Source: UBA5209 sp034002865 (GTDB lineage: Bacteria; Patescibacteriota; Dojkabacteria; SC72). From it: a stretch of DNA of 52,558 bases. The translations under genes and the position numbers were made by a program. The notes below the pieces were generated by a model that worked only from the letters and a program-made list of their open reading frames with translations, was not told the origin of the DNA and searched no databases. The stretch is taken from the NCBI GenBank assembly GCA_034002865.1, contig JAVEZR010000004.1:1-52558 (forward strand), read 5' to 3'. This document shows positions 35,699 to 45,036 of this stretch, in pieces; the first letter of the stretch is position 1, and each line of letters opens with the position of its first letter.

Positions 35699-38600
35699 GT
35701 GATAAAAAGAATAGAACAATATAAAGTATTTCTTATACTTTTTTCTCTTTTACTACTTACTACAATTATCTCAACCTATAATCCATTCAAGATAAGTCTT
35801 TTGGCGGCAGACAATATTCCTGCATGTATATCTACATGTACAGATTATACTGGTAACTACTATGGTGATTGTGAAAGATTCTGTGATCCATACAGTTCCG
35901 GTTATTACGGTTATGAGAATAGCTGTGCATATCAAAGCTATCCTGAGGGAAATACTGAGCAGTGGTGTTCATCTGTAGAGATGGATGTAGAGATGTGTAT
36001 AGGAGGGTGTATTGCTGAAAATCCTGATGCAACAGACGTAGAATATAGTTGTCGAGACCTTTGTTCTGCCTATAATGATAAGTATGGCTGCGAAAATAAT
36101 TACGGAGCTTATTTACAGGGAGGTTATGATTTTACTCCTAGCACTTCTTTCTGTTCATATTTAGATTTCAGAGATGAGGTTGGCTCATGTTATACCGCCT
36201 GTACTACTGAGCTTGGAGCGGGATATGATATGGATTGCTCTACTTTTTGTAACCCTTATGATCACGGATATTACGGATATGAATGGCAAGTTGGAGGAAC
36301 TGGAGGATGTACAGAGGCAAGTCAGTATTATAACTATGACTATCCACAACCAGGATTGTGGTGTTCTTATTTAGAGAAAAATAGCCAAATGTGTACAGGA
36401 GCCTGTATAGCTCAGAATAGCTCTTATCAAGATCCTGAATTCCCTTGTAATGATATTTGTACTGCATATACCGTAACCTCTGAATGTGCTGCTGATGCTG
36501 GAAGCTACTTTGAATACTTTATCCCTACTACTGATTTCTGTTCATATTTAGAATATGGTGTAGAACATGAAGAGGATGGTATCTATTTAAACGGTACTAT
36601 CCGAGGTTACATGCAAATTGAAACCGGAGGTGTAAAAAACATAACAGGGTATGTTAGACATGCCAACATGCCTGATGATTTTACAATCCTAGGAAACAAC
36701 GATAACAACTATTCTAATGATATAGCTGGTGATTGTACTCTTGTAGCAGGTACAGAATCAGACAAATGGGAATTCTCCTGTCCTACAGATGATATAACTG
36801 GGGAAGGAATATACCAGTATACATTTACAACCTCCAACGATGCTGATTTATGGGAATCTTCAAAGATCTTAACAATAAACTATGGGATTGATGATTTAAC
36901 ATACCTATGGACTTTCGATGAAAGAAATGAAGATTGGGGTAACGAAGTAATAACTAATCTTGCTCCAACAGAGGGTGGTGCTACGCAAACAGACCCAGGT
37001 TTTCATGTAGGAGGTGCTTTAAATGGTTTAGATGAAAAGTATTTAACATACGAGGACCTAGGCGGAGATTTTAATTTTGCTGGTGGAGATGTTCATTTTA
37101 AAATTGAAGCGATGGTAAAGGGAAATGCATATGATAATTATGATCGTATGCTAATTTCAAAGAGAAGTAACGATGAAGAATCTAATACGTGGACAGTCGG
37201 TACAAGTGGCGACAGAGGGGTAAGATGTGCTGTTGAAATTAATGGTGAGCAACAAACTACTCAAACTGAATGGGAGACAGGAGGGCAGCTTACAAACGGA
37301 GAGACATATAAAATTGGATGTGAATGGAATGCTTACACAAGAGAACTTACAGCATATATTGATGACGTGGCAATAATAACAAATACCATTGGAGGGACAG
37401 ACTTTATTCCCCCTTCTACAAGTAATTTAACAATTAATGGAATACCTGGTGTTGGATACGATACGAATGCTTATATAGATAATATAATGATATATTCTTA
37501 CCCTGCAGAAGTTCCTGGAGACGAAACAAATCCCCCAGGGATATTTATTCCTCAAACAGAGAAATTCAAAACTGTTGATTCTACTATTACTACACCTATT
37601 CTTGGAAGAATCTATGACGAATCAACAATAGACTCTGTTGAGATTAAAAGAGTTGACAGTGAGACATGGAATAGCTGTACTGTAGATAGTGAACCATCTC
37701 CTGTTACTCTACCTACTCCCTTAGCAAAATGGAGCTTTGAAGAGGAAAGTGGTACCGGTGCATACTTACTTGATAGTAGTGGAAATGGATACCATGCTAC
37801 TCCTAGTGGAACCACAGTAGGAGAAGGAATTGTTGGAAATGGAAGGTCTATTGGTGCCTGGAATTATATAGAAGTAGATTCAAGTTTGAATAACGATATC
37901 CCCTCTGGCTCAGAAGCTAGGACAGTAAGTGCATGGGTTAAATTTGAAACTAATGAAGGGTGTCCTACCGGTTGGAATCCTGTTTTTAGCTATGGTAGTG
38001 AGGATGAGGTAGGAGAGAATGTTGCTTGGGGTGTAGTAATTGATTGTGATCGTTCTCTTGGTGTTAATGAGGGAACATCTCGTGAATTTGTAGAGGCAAA
38101 AGTCCCTTCTTGGGAATGGACTTTTGTAGCAGTTTCAATGGATAGTAATGGTAATAAAACACATTATATTAATGGAGAAAATGTAGGAACAATTACTACA
38201 GTACCAAACACCATTCCTGATCATAACCCTAAAATAGGTATCCTTTATCATGGCCATCACTCATTCCCAGGAATAATTGATGAGGTCTCACTCTTTGATA
38301 GAGCACTATCAGAAGAGGAAATAATCAATATATTTAGTTCTACAAAAGATAATTATGAATTCTCATGTTCAACAGGACCAATGCTTGATTTGTCAACAAA
38401 TGCATACCAGATAAGGGCGACTGACCAATTTAACAATGTCACAGCAGTAGAAAACTATGAATATGTAGAAAGGGAAGTGGATGCTTTTGGAGGATTAGAG
38501 TTGAAAACTCTTTTGAGATTTGAAAGTGGTAATACACTTCTTGACTCCATAGGAACTCTAATTAATGGATATGCATATGAAGGGGGAACAAACCCTATTA

Positions 38601-41600
38601 CATCAATTCCTAGAACTACTGGAATATATGGTGATGCTGGAGATTTCCAAGATATTAGAAGATTGTTCTTCCCAGACAATAGTCAAATATATGATTTCAA
38701 TGATTATGAAGATAAATTACCACACTTTAGGGTTGAAGCTATCGTAAAAAGATTGTATGAAGATACACATAGATCTATTCTTGTTAAAACACTCTCAGAG
38801 GAAGGAGAGCCCCTATGGAAAATGGGAACTTCAGATACCAGTAACCTACTCTGTTCCGTAGTTACTCTTGGAGGTACCGTAACTGTAATAAGTGATGAGA
38901 CTCTCCCTATAGATGAATGGAGAGCTGTAGCATGTGATTGGAATGCTTTAACAGGAGAGCTTACGGCTTCAATAGATGGGATTGATGTTAAAACTGAAAC
39001 AACAAATATAGATATATCATTAAGACAACTTACTACTTCCACAGGACCTCTTGTTATCAGCGGTATGGGACAAGATAGCTATTATGATCCTTTTAATGGA
39101 TTTATTGATAATGTAAAAATATATAATGAGTATCTTACTATCCCTAAAAAGCCTATTGAATTAAATAGCTCTTCAGCATTAGCTAACTCAGATACTTACC
39201 TCTTACAAGGAAGTGCGAATACCAATACAAGTGATAACATAGTTCAAGTACAGTATAGAGAGTATGCACAGGGACAGAATGAGAACGTGAATTGGAATGG
39301 GTGTACGTGCGATGATGGTACTTGTGATAACCCAACAGAAGATTTCTCATGCTCAATTACAAATATTCCAGAGTCCTCTACTACTACATATGAAATAAGA
39401 TATGTATATGGAGATCCACTCTCATATCTTGCAAGTAACTTATATGGTATCTCTGATATTAGAAGAGACAGCAATAATTCATTAGAAGCATGGTGGAGTT
39501 TCGATAAAGCTACAGAGTTAATAGATTATACTGGGAATGGATTTAATGGAACTTTAATTGGAGTTTCCCCTCTTTATTCTAATCTAACAACTGGTTCTCT
39601 TACCAATATATTCGATGGAAATACATATTTTGAAATAGCTGATACTGAGAGGAAGTTAAACTTCAATGGTTTCTCAGATGAATTCAAAATAGAGCTAGAT
39701 ATCAAACCTGATGCAGGATTAACTACTAACGAAGATTATCATTTTATATACAAAACAAAATCTTCATGGGAGGAAGGTGAACAACCATATGTCTGGGGAA
39801 TAAGAATGTATGTTACACCCAATGGAGATTACGTTGCCAGCGCTAGGGTTGATGATAACGGAGAAAGATCTGTTGGATTTGAAGATAATCCTAATTCTTA
39901 TTTAAATCCAGGACAGTGGAATCATATTGTATTCACATATAGCAATGTAGATGAAGTAATAACCCTTAAGGTTAATGACAATGATACTATCATAAGTGAA
40001 ATTTATCAGAGTATGTCGTTAGATGAGTCTAGCGCACCAGTTACAATAGGATCGCGCGCTACAGATAATAATAAGTTCGTAGGGGAGATTGATGATATAA
40101 AGATTTATAATGAAACATATGTTCCTCCTTATACTCCCTTTGAGTTTAGTACTAGTGCAGCAATAGTAAGTACAAATACATATACCTTGCAGGGTACGGC
40201 TGATACAATAGATAAAGAAATCTCAACTATACAATACAGGTTATTTAACAGTTCACAGGCACAAGGAGATAACTGGAGCAGCTGTACATGCGATGATGGT
40301 ACATGTAATTCTGTAATTGAAGATTTCTCCTGCAATATAGCTGATATCCCTGCTTTTACTTCAACATATGAACTTAGATTGGGATATGGAGAACCTCTTG
40401 AATATATCACAAGTGAGACATATGGCAGATTTGATATTACAAAAGATACTTCAGACAGTTTAGTAACATGGTGGGGATTTGATAGCGATACTAATATTAC
40501 TGATTATGGAGTAAATGAACTTGATGGAACAGTAGTTGGCCATGTGGAGACTTCAATCTCCTCAGAGACAGGTTCTCGAACGAATGTTTTTCATGGTGAT
40601 ACATATTTTGAAATAGCTGATACTGAGAGGAAGTTAAACTTCAATGACGTGGATAGTGAATTCACAGTTGAACTAGATATTAAGCCAGAGATAGGGTTTA
40701 ATACCAATCAAGACTATTACATAATGACTAAAAATGCCCCTGACTCATCTTTTGTATGGGGCATAAAAATTTATGTTACATTAGATGGAGATTATGATAT
40801 TAGGGGTATCATTAATACAGAGAATCAGATAAAAGAAATAGGACATAATGATCTAAGCGCGAATTCTAACACTTACCTAACTCCAGGAGATTGGAACCAT
40901 GTAGTATTCTCCTTTGCAAATCTTGATTCCACAGCCACAATTAAGGTCAATGATAATCCACCTTCTGTATATAGCAACAGTATCTACTTCTTGATGCCTA
41001 CATCAACCTCTCCTATCACAATAGGTGGGAACCCTGCAATAGGAAATAAATTTGAAGGAGAAATAGGAGATATAAAGATTTATAGTACTACCGATGCAAG
41101 AGCACCTCAGATAACCTTTAAAGAATTAGACAATAAAGAGAGAATTACAAATGACCCAAATCAAGAGTTTGAAATTACTGTCACAGATCAAACAGGAGTA
41201 GAATCTTTTGGATACTTCTTCTTCGATATGTCCGGCTCTTGGGATATTCCAGAACCAGGTTATATACCAATAGCTGATAGAGAGTGGACATATGTCGATA
41301 ATCCAACCGAGGGTAATTGGGGAGATAAAGAGGTTGTAATAAAAATTAATGCGGTAGATCTCTCAGATAAACTTTGGTACCTATATACAAGAGCCACTGA
41401 TAGCAATGGCTTTGAATCCTTACTTCCTGATCATTGGTGGTATACCACTTACGCACATCATACTCCTTCAGCAATGCCATACTATCAGTTCTTTGTAGAG
41501 GCACGTGATACTACCCCTCCTCAGATATTTGCTCACTCTATAATCCCGAGCCAAACCGTAGATACTAACCCTGGAGTAAGAGGATATATAAAAGACAACC

Positions 41601-44600
41601 CAAAGGACACAATTAGCGATATTGCCTCTATCGAGTATAAGCTCGAAATAGGTACTCTTGAAGGGGAAGATTGGACTCCAGGAGAAATTGGAACCTGGAA
41701 ACCTATTACACCATTAGGCATAGAGAATATCTTTGATCAGCCAACAGAAGAATTCTATCTAAGACTTGAAGGCCTAACCCCAGGGGATTACAAATTAGAA
41801 ATAAGAGCTGAAGATGCCTCTGGAAATAGCACAGAAGACAATGATACAAATCACACTGGATACTTCACAATATATGAAATAAATCCTAAACCAGATACTA
41901 CAGTATTAATAAAAGAGGAGGACTTTACCTCTCATGCCTACCATGATCAACTCTTTTCTGATGGTGTTTGGGGTAATGGAATCTTAAGACTAAGACAATC
42001 GGTATCATTCCAACAGGAACAAGCTATGTTTACTAACAATAATGACTTTGGATACACATATGGAGAATTCCGTGGGGAAATATTTGATTCTGTAGATGGA
42101 AATTTCTGGATTGTGAATAATGATCAAACCTTTTCTTACTACAATATTGAAAATGATACATATACAAAGTATCCAAAATTAAAAAAGGGATGGTATTTGG
42201 CAGATGTAAATGAATTTGAGTTTGAAGATAGAAGATATCTTGTAATAGACTATGTTTACGAGTCAACTATAATCTATGACATTAATAACACACCTGAGGA
42301 TACAACTGATGACACATATGTTGATTATAAAGATAAAGAAGGATTTGGTAATAACAAGGATTTCGAATTTATAGATATAGACAGAAGAAACAATACCTTA
42401 TCAATATTTGGAAGGGCTGAGCCTGCAGTAGAGAATTTTGTAATCTCAATAGATACAAAAGGAACAATAATGGATATATCAGATGACACGTATACCACAT
42501 GGGGAACAGCAGATAATCTCTTCTATGACGAAGACCTTGAAGAATATCATACAGATCATGATATAGTAGGCTTACTATTAGACCAAGAATTAGATAGTTT
42601 TGTAATGTCTACTTACACTCATGGCTCTTGGATATGTAGTGATGGTGGAGATCCTGAAAACAAAACAAATGATGCATGTAAGTACTACCCAACATGGGGT
42701 AAATTCTCAATAATAAAAGATAACAATGGGTATTACTATCTTGGTGGAAATGGAAGATTGGTAAGAATTAATTCAAACAATACTTCCAATTTAATGGATG
42801 ACACATTAACCGATATTGTCTCCATTGGAGATCCAAGACTTATAGACGATACAGTATCGGATATGGTTATTATCCCAGGCAAATATCCTGTTGGAGATGA
42901 GCTTTGGTTCTTAACAACAAATGGATATCTTAGAGGGGTAGAGTACAACTTCACATATGACGATAAACTAGATGATACTACCTATGTATATAAAATTCCT
43001 ACACACCAAAATAGAGGAGGATCAGGAACCAACTTTAGTCTTAGGGGAGACGATACCTTTTATGTAGCAACTCAAGGGGAGGGAATACAGAAAATAACTC
43101 TTACTAGATCCTTTGAGAGTTTAAACACAATAGAGATGCTCCCTATTCCACCAGATGGTATCTTAGCAATAAACTACATTGACCTAGAGGAAGTTCTTGG
43201 AGCTGTAACAAATGGTAGTCAATATACACTTAATGATCTTGTTACATATGAAGTCTCTAATGACTCAGGAGTAACATGGTTCCCTATTACACAAGGTCAA
43301 AGAGTTAACTTCCCAACACCAGACTATAAACTGAAACTTAAAATAATACTTAGAAGTGGTTCCTCTCCAATCATAGATGCACTTAAACTCTCTTACGTTG
43401 CATATCCTGAGAAAAAAGATGACCAATGTGATATCAAGATTAATGATAAAGCACCACAAATAACTAGTATTAAGCCTAATACAAATAAATCATTCACAGT
43501 AAACTTCGCTACATTAGCTGACCCAACAGTACAAAGCTATACACTAGAATACGGCCTATCTAACAGTAACTTTACTACCGGTTCTCAAACAGTATTAAAA
43601 GATACTAATACATTTACTGTAACAGGTATTCAAGAAGATACAGAGTACTTCTTTAGAGTAAAAGCTGTATCTGATTGTACAAGCAGTCTCTGGTCAAACG
43701 TAATGAGTGCTACAAACACAGGTGAAGCTACACAACCTCCTGTTAAACCTCACAGGCCTCCTAAAGCTACAGACCCAACTACAGAAGAAAATCTCTGTGG
43801 TAACGGAGTACTAGATGAAGGAGAGGAGTGTGACTATGCTAATACAGAGACATATATGTGTGAAGATGGTAGTACAGGTATATGTACAGTTGAATGTACA
43901 TTAGATGTAAATAGCTGTAAGGAAGAGGATTCTGATATTCCAATAATTGATAGAATTAAGGAAAATATTAAAGAAGTAGAAAAAGAGAGGGATGGGGAAG
44001 CCATATCTGCAACACAGGTAGCAAACTGGGCTGTAAAATTAATATCACTCTCTCTACTCACCCTCTCTGTACCACTAATACCTTACTACTTCATGAGGAT
44101 TCTACTTGGTATCCCTTACATAATTGGTATGAGAAAAAGAGATAAAGAGTATGGATATGTATATGACTCAATTACAAAGGAACCAATAAAACAGGCCATT
44201 GTAAGAATATATAGTGGAGATAAGCTAGTACATACGGATGTAACAGGTACATATGGAGAGTTTGGTGGCAATATTGAGCCAGGGAAATACACTCTCTCTG
44301 TTCAGAAACCACAGTACTCATTCCCATCAACAATGGTAGTAGGTAGTACTGATATGCATATTAGTAATGTATATAACGGAACACTAGAAGTTAAGGAGAA
44401 TGCAGAGATAATTACTGCTGTTCCAATAGATAGTAATAAAGCAAAAGTATTTGATATATTCAAAACTATTGTAATAAATAGGACCGCTATCTTACTCCAA
44501 TTTATTAAACTACTACTCTTTGTAGGATTACTTGCATACTCTATATATGCATATAAGACAAATAGTAATACTCTAAACCTCATTGTACTAATTGAATACG

Positions 44601-44905
44601 CTATCGTCTTAGCAGTCTTACTACTCTCTTCTTTAAGTAGAGATATTAAATATGGAAAGATTACGAATGCATATGATGAGCCTGTTGTGGGAGTCAATGT
44701 AGGTCTCTTTGAAAGAGAGTTTGATAAGTTACAAACAGAAAGAGTCACAAATGAGAAAGGCCAATACAGATTTATCATTAAACCAGGAACATATGAGATT
44801 AGATCATTAACACCTGGATATACATTACAGGATAACAACGTTATCACTGTAAATGATAAGCCTTCTATAATAAACAGGGATCTCAAAATTACAAACAGTA
44901 GGTAA
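35699..44905 (+). CDS. Giant multidomain LamG/Ig/beta-propeller surface protein
   Basis: About 3070 residues. Order, numbered from a TTG at 35693 (my start is GTG 35699, two residues shorter): signal anchor (12-32); two 125-residue Cys-rich repeats (40-290; GYYGYE, FCSYL in each); Ig-like region; LamG 1 (402-608); Ig-like domain with LamG 2 inserted (668-884); LamG 3 (935-1145); Ig; LamG 4 (1262-1475); Ig; LamG 5 (1588-1800); Ig pair; beta-propeller-like region (2080-2490); FN3 (2585-2680); Cys-rich DUF4215-like motif CGNGVLDEGEECD (2702-2745); TM (2776-2815); carboxypeptidase-regulatory-like domain; TM hairpin (2930-2982); a second such domain to the end. LamG and Ig modules usually bind glycans or proteins, so adhesion or host contact is inferred. 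tRNA-Gly lies just upstream. Confidence 0.9.
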   Translation: MIKRIEQYKVFLILFSLLLLTTIISTYNPFKISLLAADNIPACISTCTDYTGNYYGDCERFCDPYSSGYYGYENSCAYQSYPEGNTEQWCSSVEMDVEMCIGGCIAENPDATDVEYSCRDLCSAYNDKYGCENNYGAYLQGGYDFTPSTSFCSYLDFRDEVGSCYTACTTELGAGYDMDCSTFCNPYDHGYYGYEWQVGGTGGCTEASQYYNYDYPQPGLWCSYLEKNSQMCTGACIAQNSSYQDPEFPCNDICTAYTVTSECAADAGSYFEYFIPTTDFCSYLEYGVEHEEDGIYLNGTIRGYMQIETGGVKNITGYVRHANMPDDFTILGNNDNNYSNDIAGDCTLVAGTESDKWEFSCPTDDITGEGIYQYTFTTSNDADLWESSKILTINYGIDDLTYLWTFDERNEDWGNEVITNLAPTEGGATQTDPGFHVGGALNGLDEKYLTYEDLGGDFNFAGGDVHFKIEAMVKGNAYDNYDRMLISKRSNDEESNTWTVGTSGDRGVRCAVEINGEQQTTQTEWETGGQLTNGETYKIGCEWNAYTRELTAYIDDVAIITNTIGGTDFIPPSTSNLTINGIPGVGYDTNAYIDNIMIYSYPAEVPGDETNPPGIFIPQTEKFKTVDSTITTPILGRIYDESTIDSVEIKRVDSETWNSCTVDSEPSPVTLPTPLAKWSFEEESGTGAYLLDSSGNGYHATPSGTTVGEGIVGNGRSIGAWNYIEVDSSLNNDIPSGSEARTVSAWVKFETNEGCPTGWNPVFSYGSEDEVGENVAWGVVIDCDRSLGVNEGTSREFVEAKVPSWEWTFVAVSMDSNGNKTHYINGENVGTITTVPNTIPDHNPKIGILYHGHHSFPGIIDEVSLFDRALSEEEIINIFSSTKDNYEFSCSTGPMLDLSTNAYQIRATDQFNNVTAVENYEYVEREVDAFGGLELKTLLRFESGNTLLDSIGTLINGYAYEGGTNPITSIPRTTGIYGDAGDFQDIRRLFFPDNSQIYDFNDYEDKLPHFRVEAIVKRLYEDTHRSILVKTLSEEGEPLWKMGTSDTSNLLCSVVTLGGTVTVISDETLPIDEWRAVACDWNALTGELTASIDGIDVKTETTNIDISLRQLTTSTGPLVISGMGQDSYYDPFNGFIDNVKIYNEYLTIPKKPIELNSSSALANSDTYLLQGSANTNTSDNIVQVQYREYAQGQNENVNWNGCTCDDGTCDNPTEDFSCSITNIPESSTTTYEIRYVYGDPLSYLASNLYGISDIRRDSNNSLEAWWSFDKATELIDYTGNGFNGTLIGVSPLYSNLTTGSLTNIFDGNTYFEIADTERKLNFNGFSDEFKIELDIKPDAGLTTNEDYHFIYKTKSSWEEGEQPYVWGIRMYVTPNGDYVASARVDDNGERSVGFEDNPNSYLNPGQWNHIVFTYSNVDEVITLKVNDNDTIISEIYQSMSLDESSAPVTIGSRATDNNKFVGEIDDIKIYNETYVPPYTPFEFSTSAAIVSTNTYTLQGTADTIDKEISTIQYRLFNSSQAQGDNWSSCTCDDGTCNSVIEDFSCNIADIPAFTSTYELRLGYGEPLEYITSETYGRFDITKDTSDSLVTWWGFDSDTNITDYGVNELDGTVVGHVETSISSETGSRTNVFHGDTYFEIADTERKLNFNDVDSEFTVELDIKPEIGFNTNQDYYIMTKNAPDSSFVWGIKIYVTLDGDYDIRGIINTENQIKEIGHNDLSANSNTYLTPGDWNHVVFSFANLDSTATIKVNDNPPSVYSNSIYFLMPTSTSPITIGGNPAIGNKFEGEIGDIKIYSTTDARAPQITFKELDNKERITNDPNQEFEITVTDQTGVESFGYFFFDMSGSWDIPEPGYIPIADREWTYVDNPTEGNWGDKEVVIKINAVDLSDKLWYLYTRATDSNGFESLLPDHWWYTTYAHHTPSAMPYYQFFVEARDTTPPQIFAHSIIPSQTVDTNPGVRGYIKDNPKDTISDIASIEYKLEIGTLEGEDWTPGEIGTWKPITPLGIENIFDQPTEEFYLRLEGLTPGDYKLEIRAEDASGNSTEDNDTNHTGYFTIYEINPKPDTTVLIKEEDFTSHAYHDQLFSDGVWGNGILRLRQSVSFQQEQAMFTNNNDFGYTYGEFRGEIFDSVDGNFWIVNNDQTFSYYNIENDTYTKYPKLKKGWYLADVNEFEFEDRRYLVIDYVYESTIIYDINNTPEDTTDDTYVDYKDKEGFGNNKDFEFIDIDRRNNTLSIFGRAEPAVENFVISIDTKGTIMDISDDTYTTWGTADNLFYDEDLEEYHTDHDIVGLLLDQELDSFVMSTYTHGSWICSDGGDPENKTNDACKYYPTWGKFSIIKDNNGYYYLGGNGRLVRINSNNTSNLMDDTLTDIVSIGDPRLIDDTVSDMVIIPGKYPVGDELWFLTTNGYLRGVEYNFTYDDKLDDTTYVYKIPTHQNRGGSGTNFSLRGDDTFYVATQGEGIQKITLTRSFESLNTIEMLPIPPDGILAINYIDLEEVLGAVTNGSQYTLNDLVTYEVSNDSGVTWFPITQGQRVNFPTPDYKLKLKIILRSGSSPIIDALKLSYVAYPEKKDDQCDIKINDKAPQITSIKPNTNKSFTVNFATLADPTVQSYTLEYGLSNSNFTTGSQTVLKDTNTFTVTGIQEDTEYFFRVKAVSDCTSSLWSNVMSATNTGEATQPPVKPHRPPKATDPTTEENLCGNGVLDEGEECDYANTETYMCEDGSTGICTVECTLDVNSCKEEDSDIPIIDRIKENIKEVEKERDGEAISATQVANWAVKLISLSLLTLSVPLIPYYFMRILLGIPYIIGMRKRDKEYGYVYDSITKEPIKQAIVRIYSGDKLVHTDVTGTYGEFGGNIEPGKYTLSVQKPQYSFPSTMVVGSTDMHISNVYNGTLEVKENAEIITAVPIDSNKAKVFDIFKTIVINRTAILLQFIKLLLFVGLLAYSIYAYKTNSNTLNLIVLIEYAIVLAVLLLSSLSRDIKYGKITNAYDEPVVGVNVGLFEREFDKLQTERVTNEKGQYRFIIKPGTYEIRSLTPGYTLQDNNVITVNDKPSIINRDLKITNSR
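39621..39668 (+). repeat. Exact 48-bp direct repeat, copy 1 (copy 2 at 40599-40646)
   Basis: The 48 bases 39621-39668 (start atacatattttgaaatagct) recur without a mismatch at 40599-40646, 978 bases later. They encode the same part of LamG 4 and LamG 5. This suggests recent module duplication or gene conversion in the giant gene. Confidence 0.9.
40599..40646 (+). repeat. Exact 48-bp direct repeat, copy 2
   Basis: Identical to 39621-39668. The flanking sequence diverges at once on the 3' side, so selection or conversion acted on this block within LamG 5. Confidence 0.9.
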
Positions 44906-44933
44906 TATGGTTGTATATTACCCTACTGTTTGT
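44891..44933 (+). terminator. Long stem-loop overlapping the giant gene's stop codon
   Basis: Left arm acaaacagtaggtaatat (44891-44908), loop ggttgt, right arm atattaccctactgtttgt (44915-44933): 18 pairs with one bulged C. The stop TAA (44903-44905) lies inside the left arm. No long U-tract follows. It could terminate transcription or protect the 9-kb mRNA. Confidence 0.65.
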
Positions 44934-44939
44934 TACAAT
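44911..44939 (+). promoter_or_regulatory. Promoter of tRNA-Thr
   Basis: TTGTAT (44911-44916), 17-base spacer, TACAAT (44934-44939) with a TGT extended -10. It partly overlaps the terminator stem, so termination and initiation are packed into one 50-base block. Confidence 0.5.
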
Positions 44940-44953
44940 CACGTTACGTAATT

Positions 44954-45026
44954 GCTGATGTAGCTCAGCTGGAAGAGCATTCCCTTCGTAAGGGACAGGT
45001 CGATGGTTCGATCCCATCCATCAGCT
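44954..45026 (+). tRNA. tRNA-Thr (anticodon CGT)
   Basis: Acceptor GCTGATG pairs with CATCAGC. The anticodon loop is TTCGTAA, and the T arm GATGG-TTCGATC-CCATC closes. The discriminator is T and no CCA is encoded. Pair 27-43 is mismatched. Confidence 0.93.
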
Positions 45027-45036
45027 TTGCAAAAAC

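Noticed and set aside
44302..44886. 194-codon minus-strand frame in the giant gene
   Set aside because: Mirror of the TM and repeat-coding region; no start signal or family resemblance.
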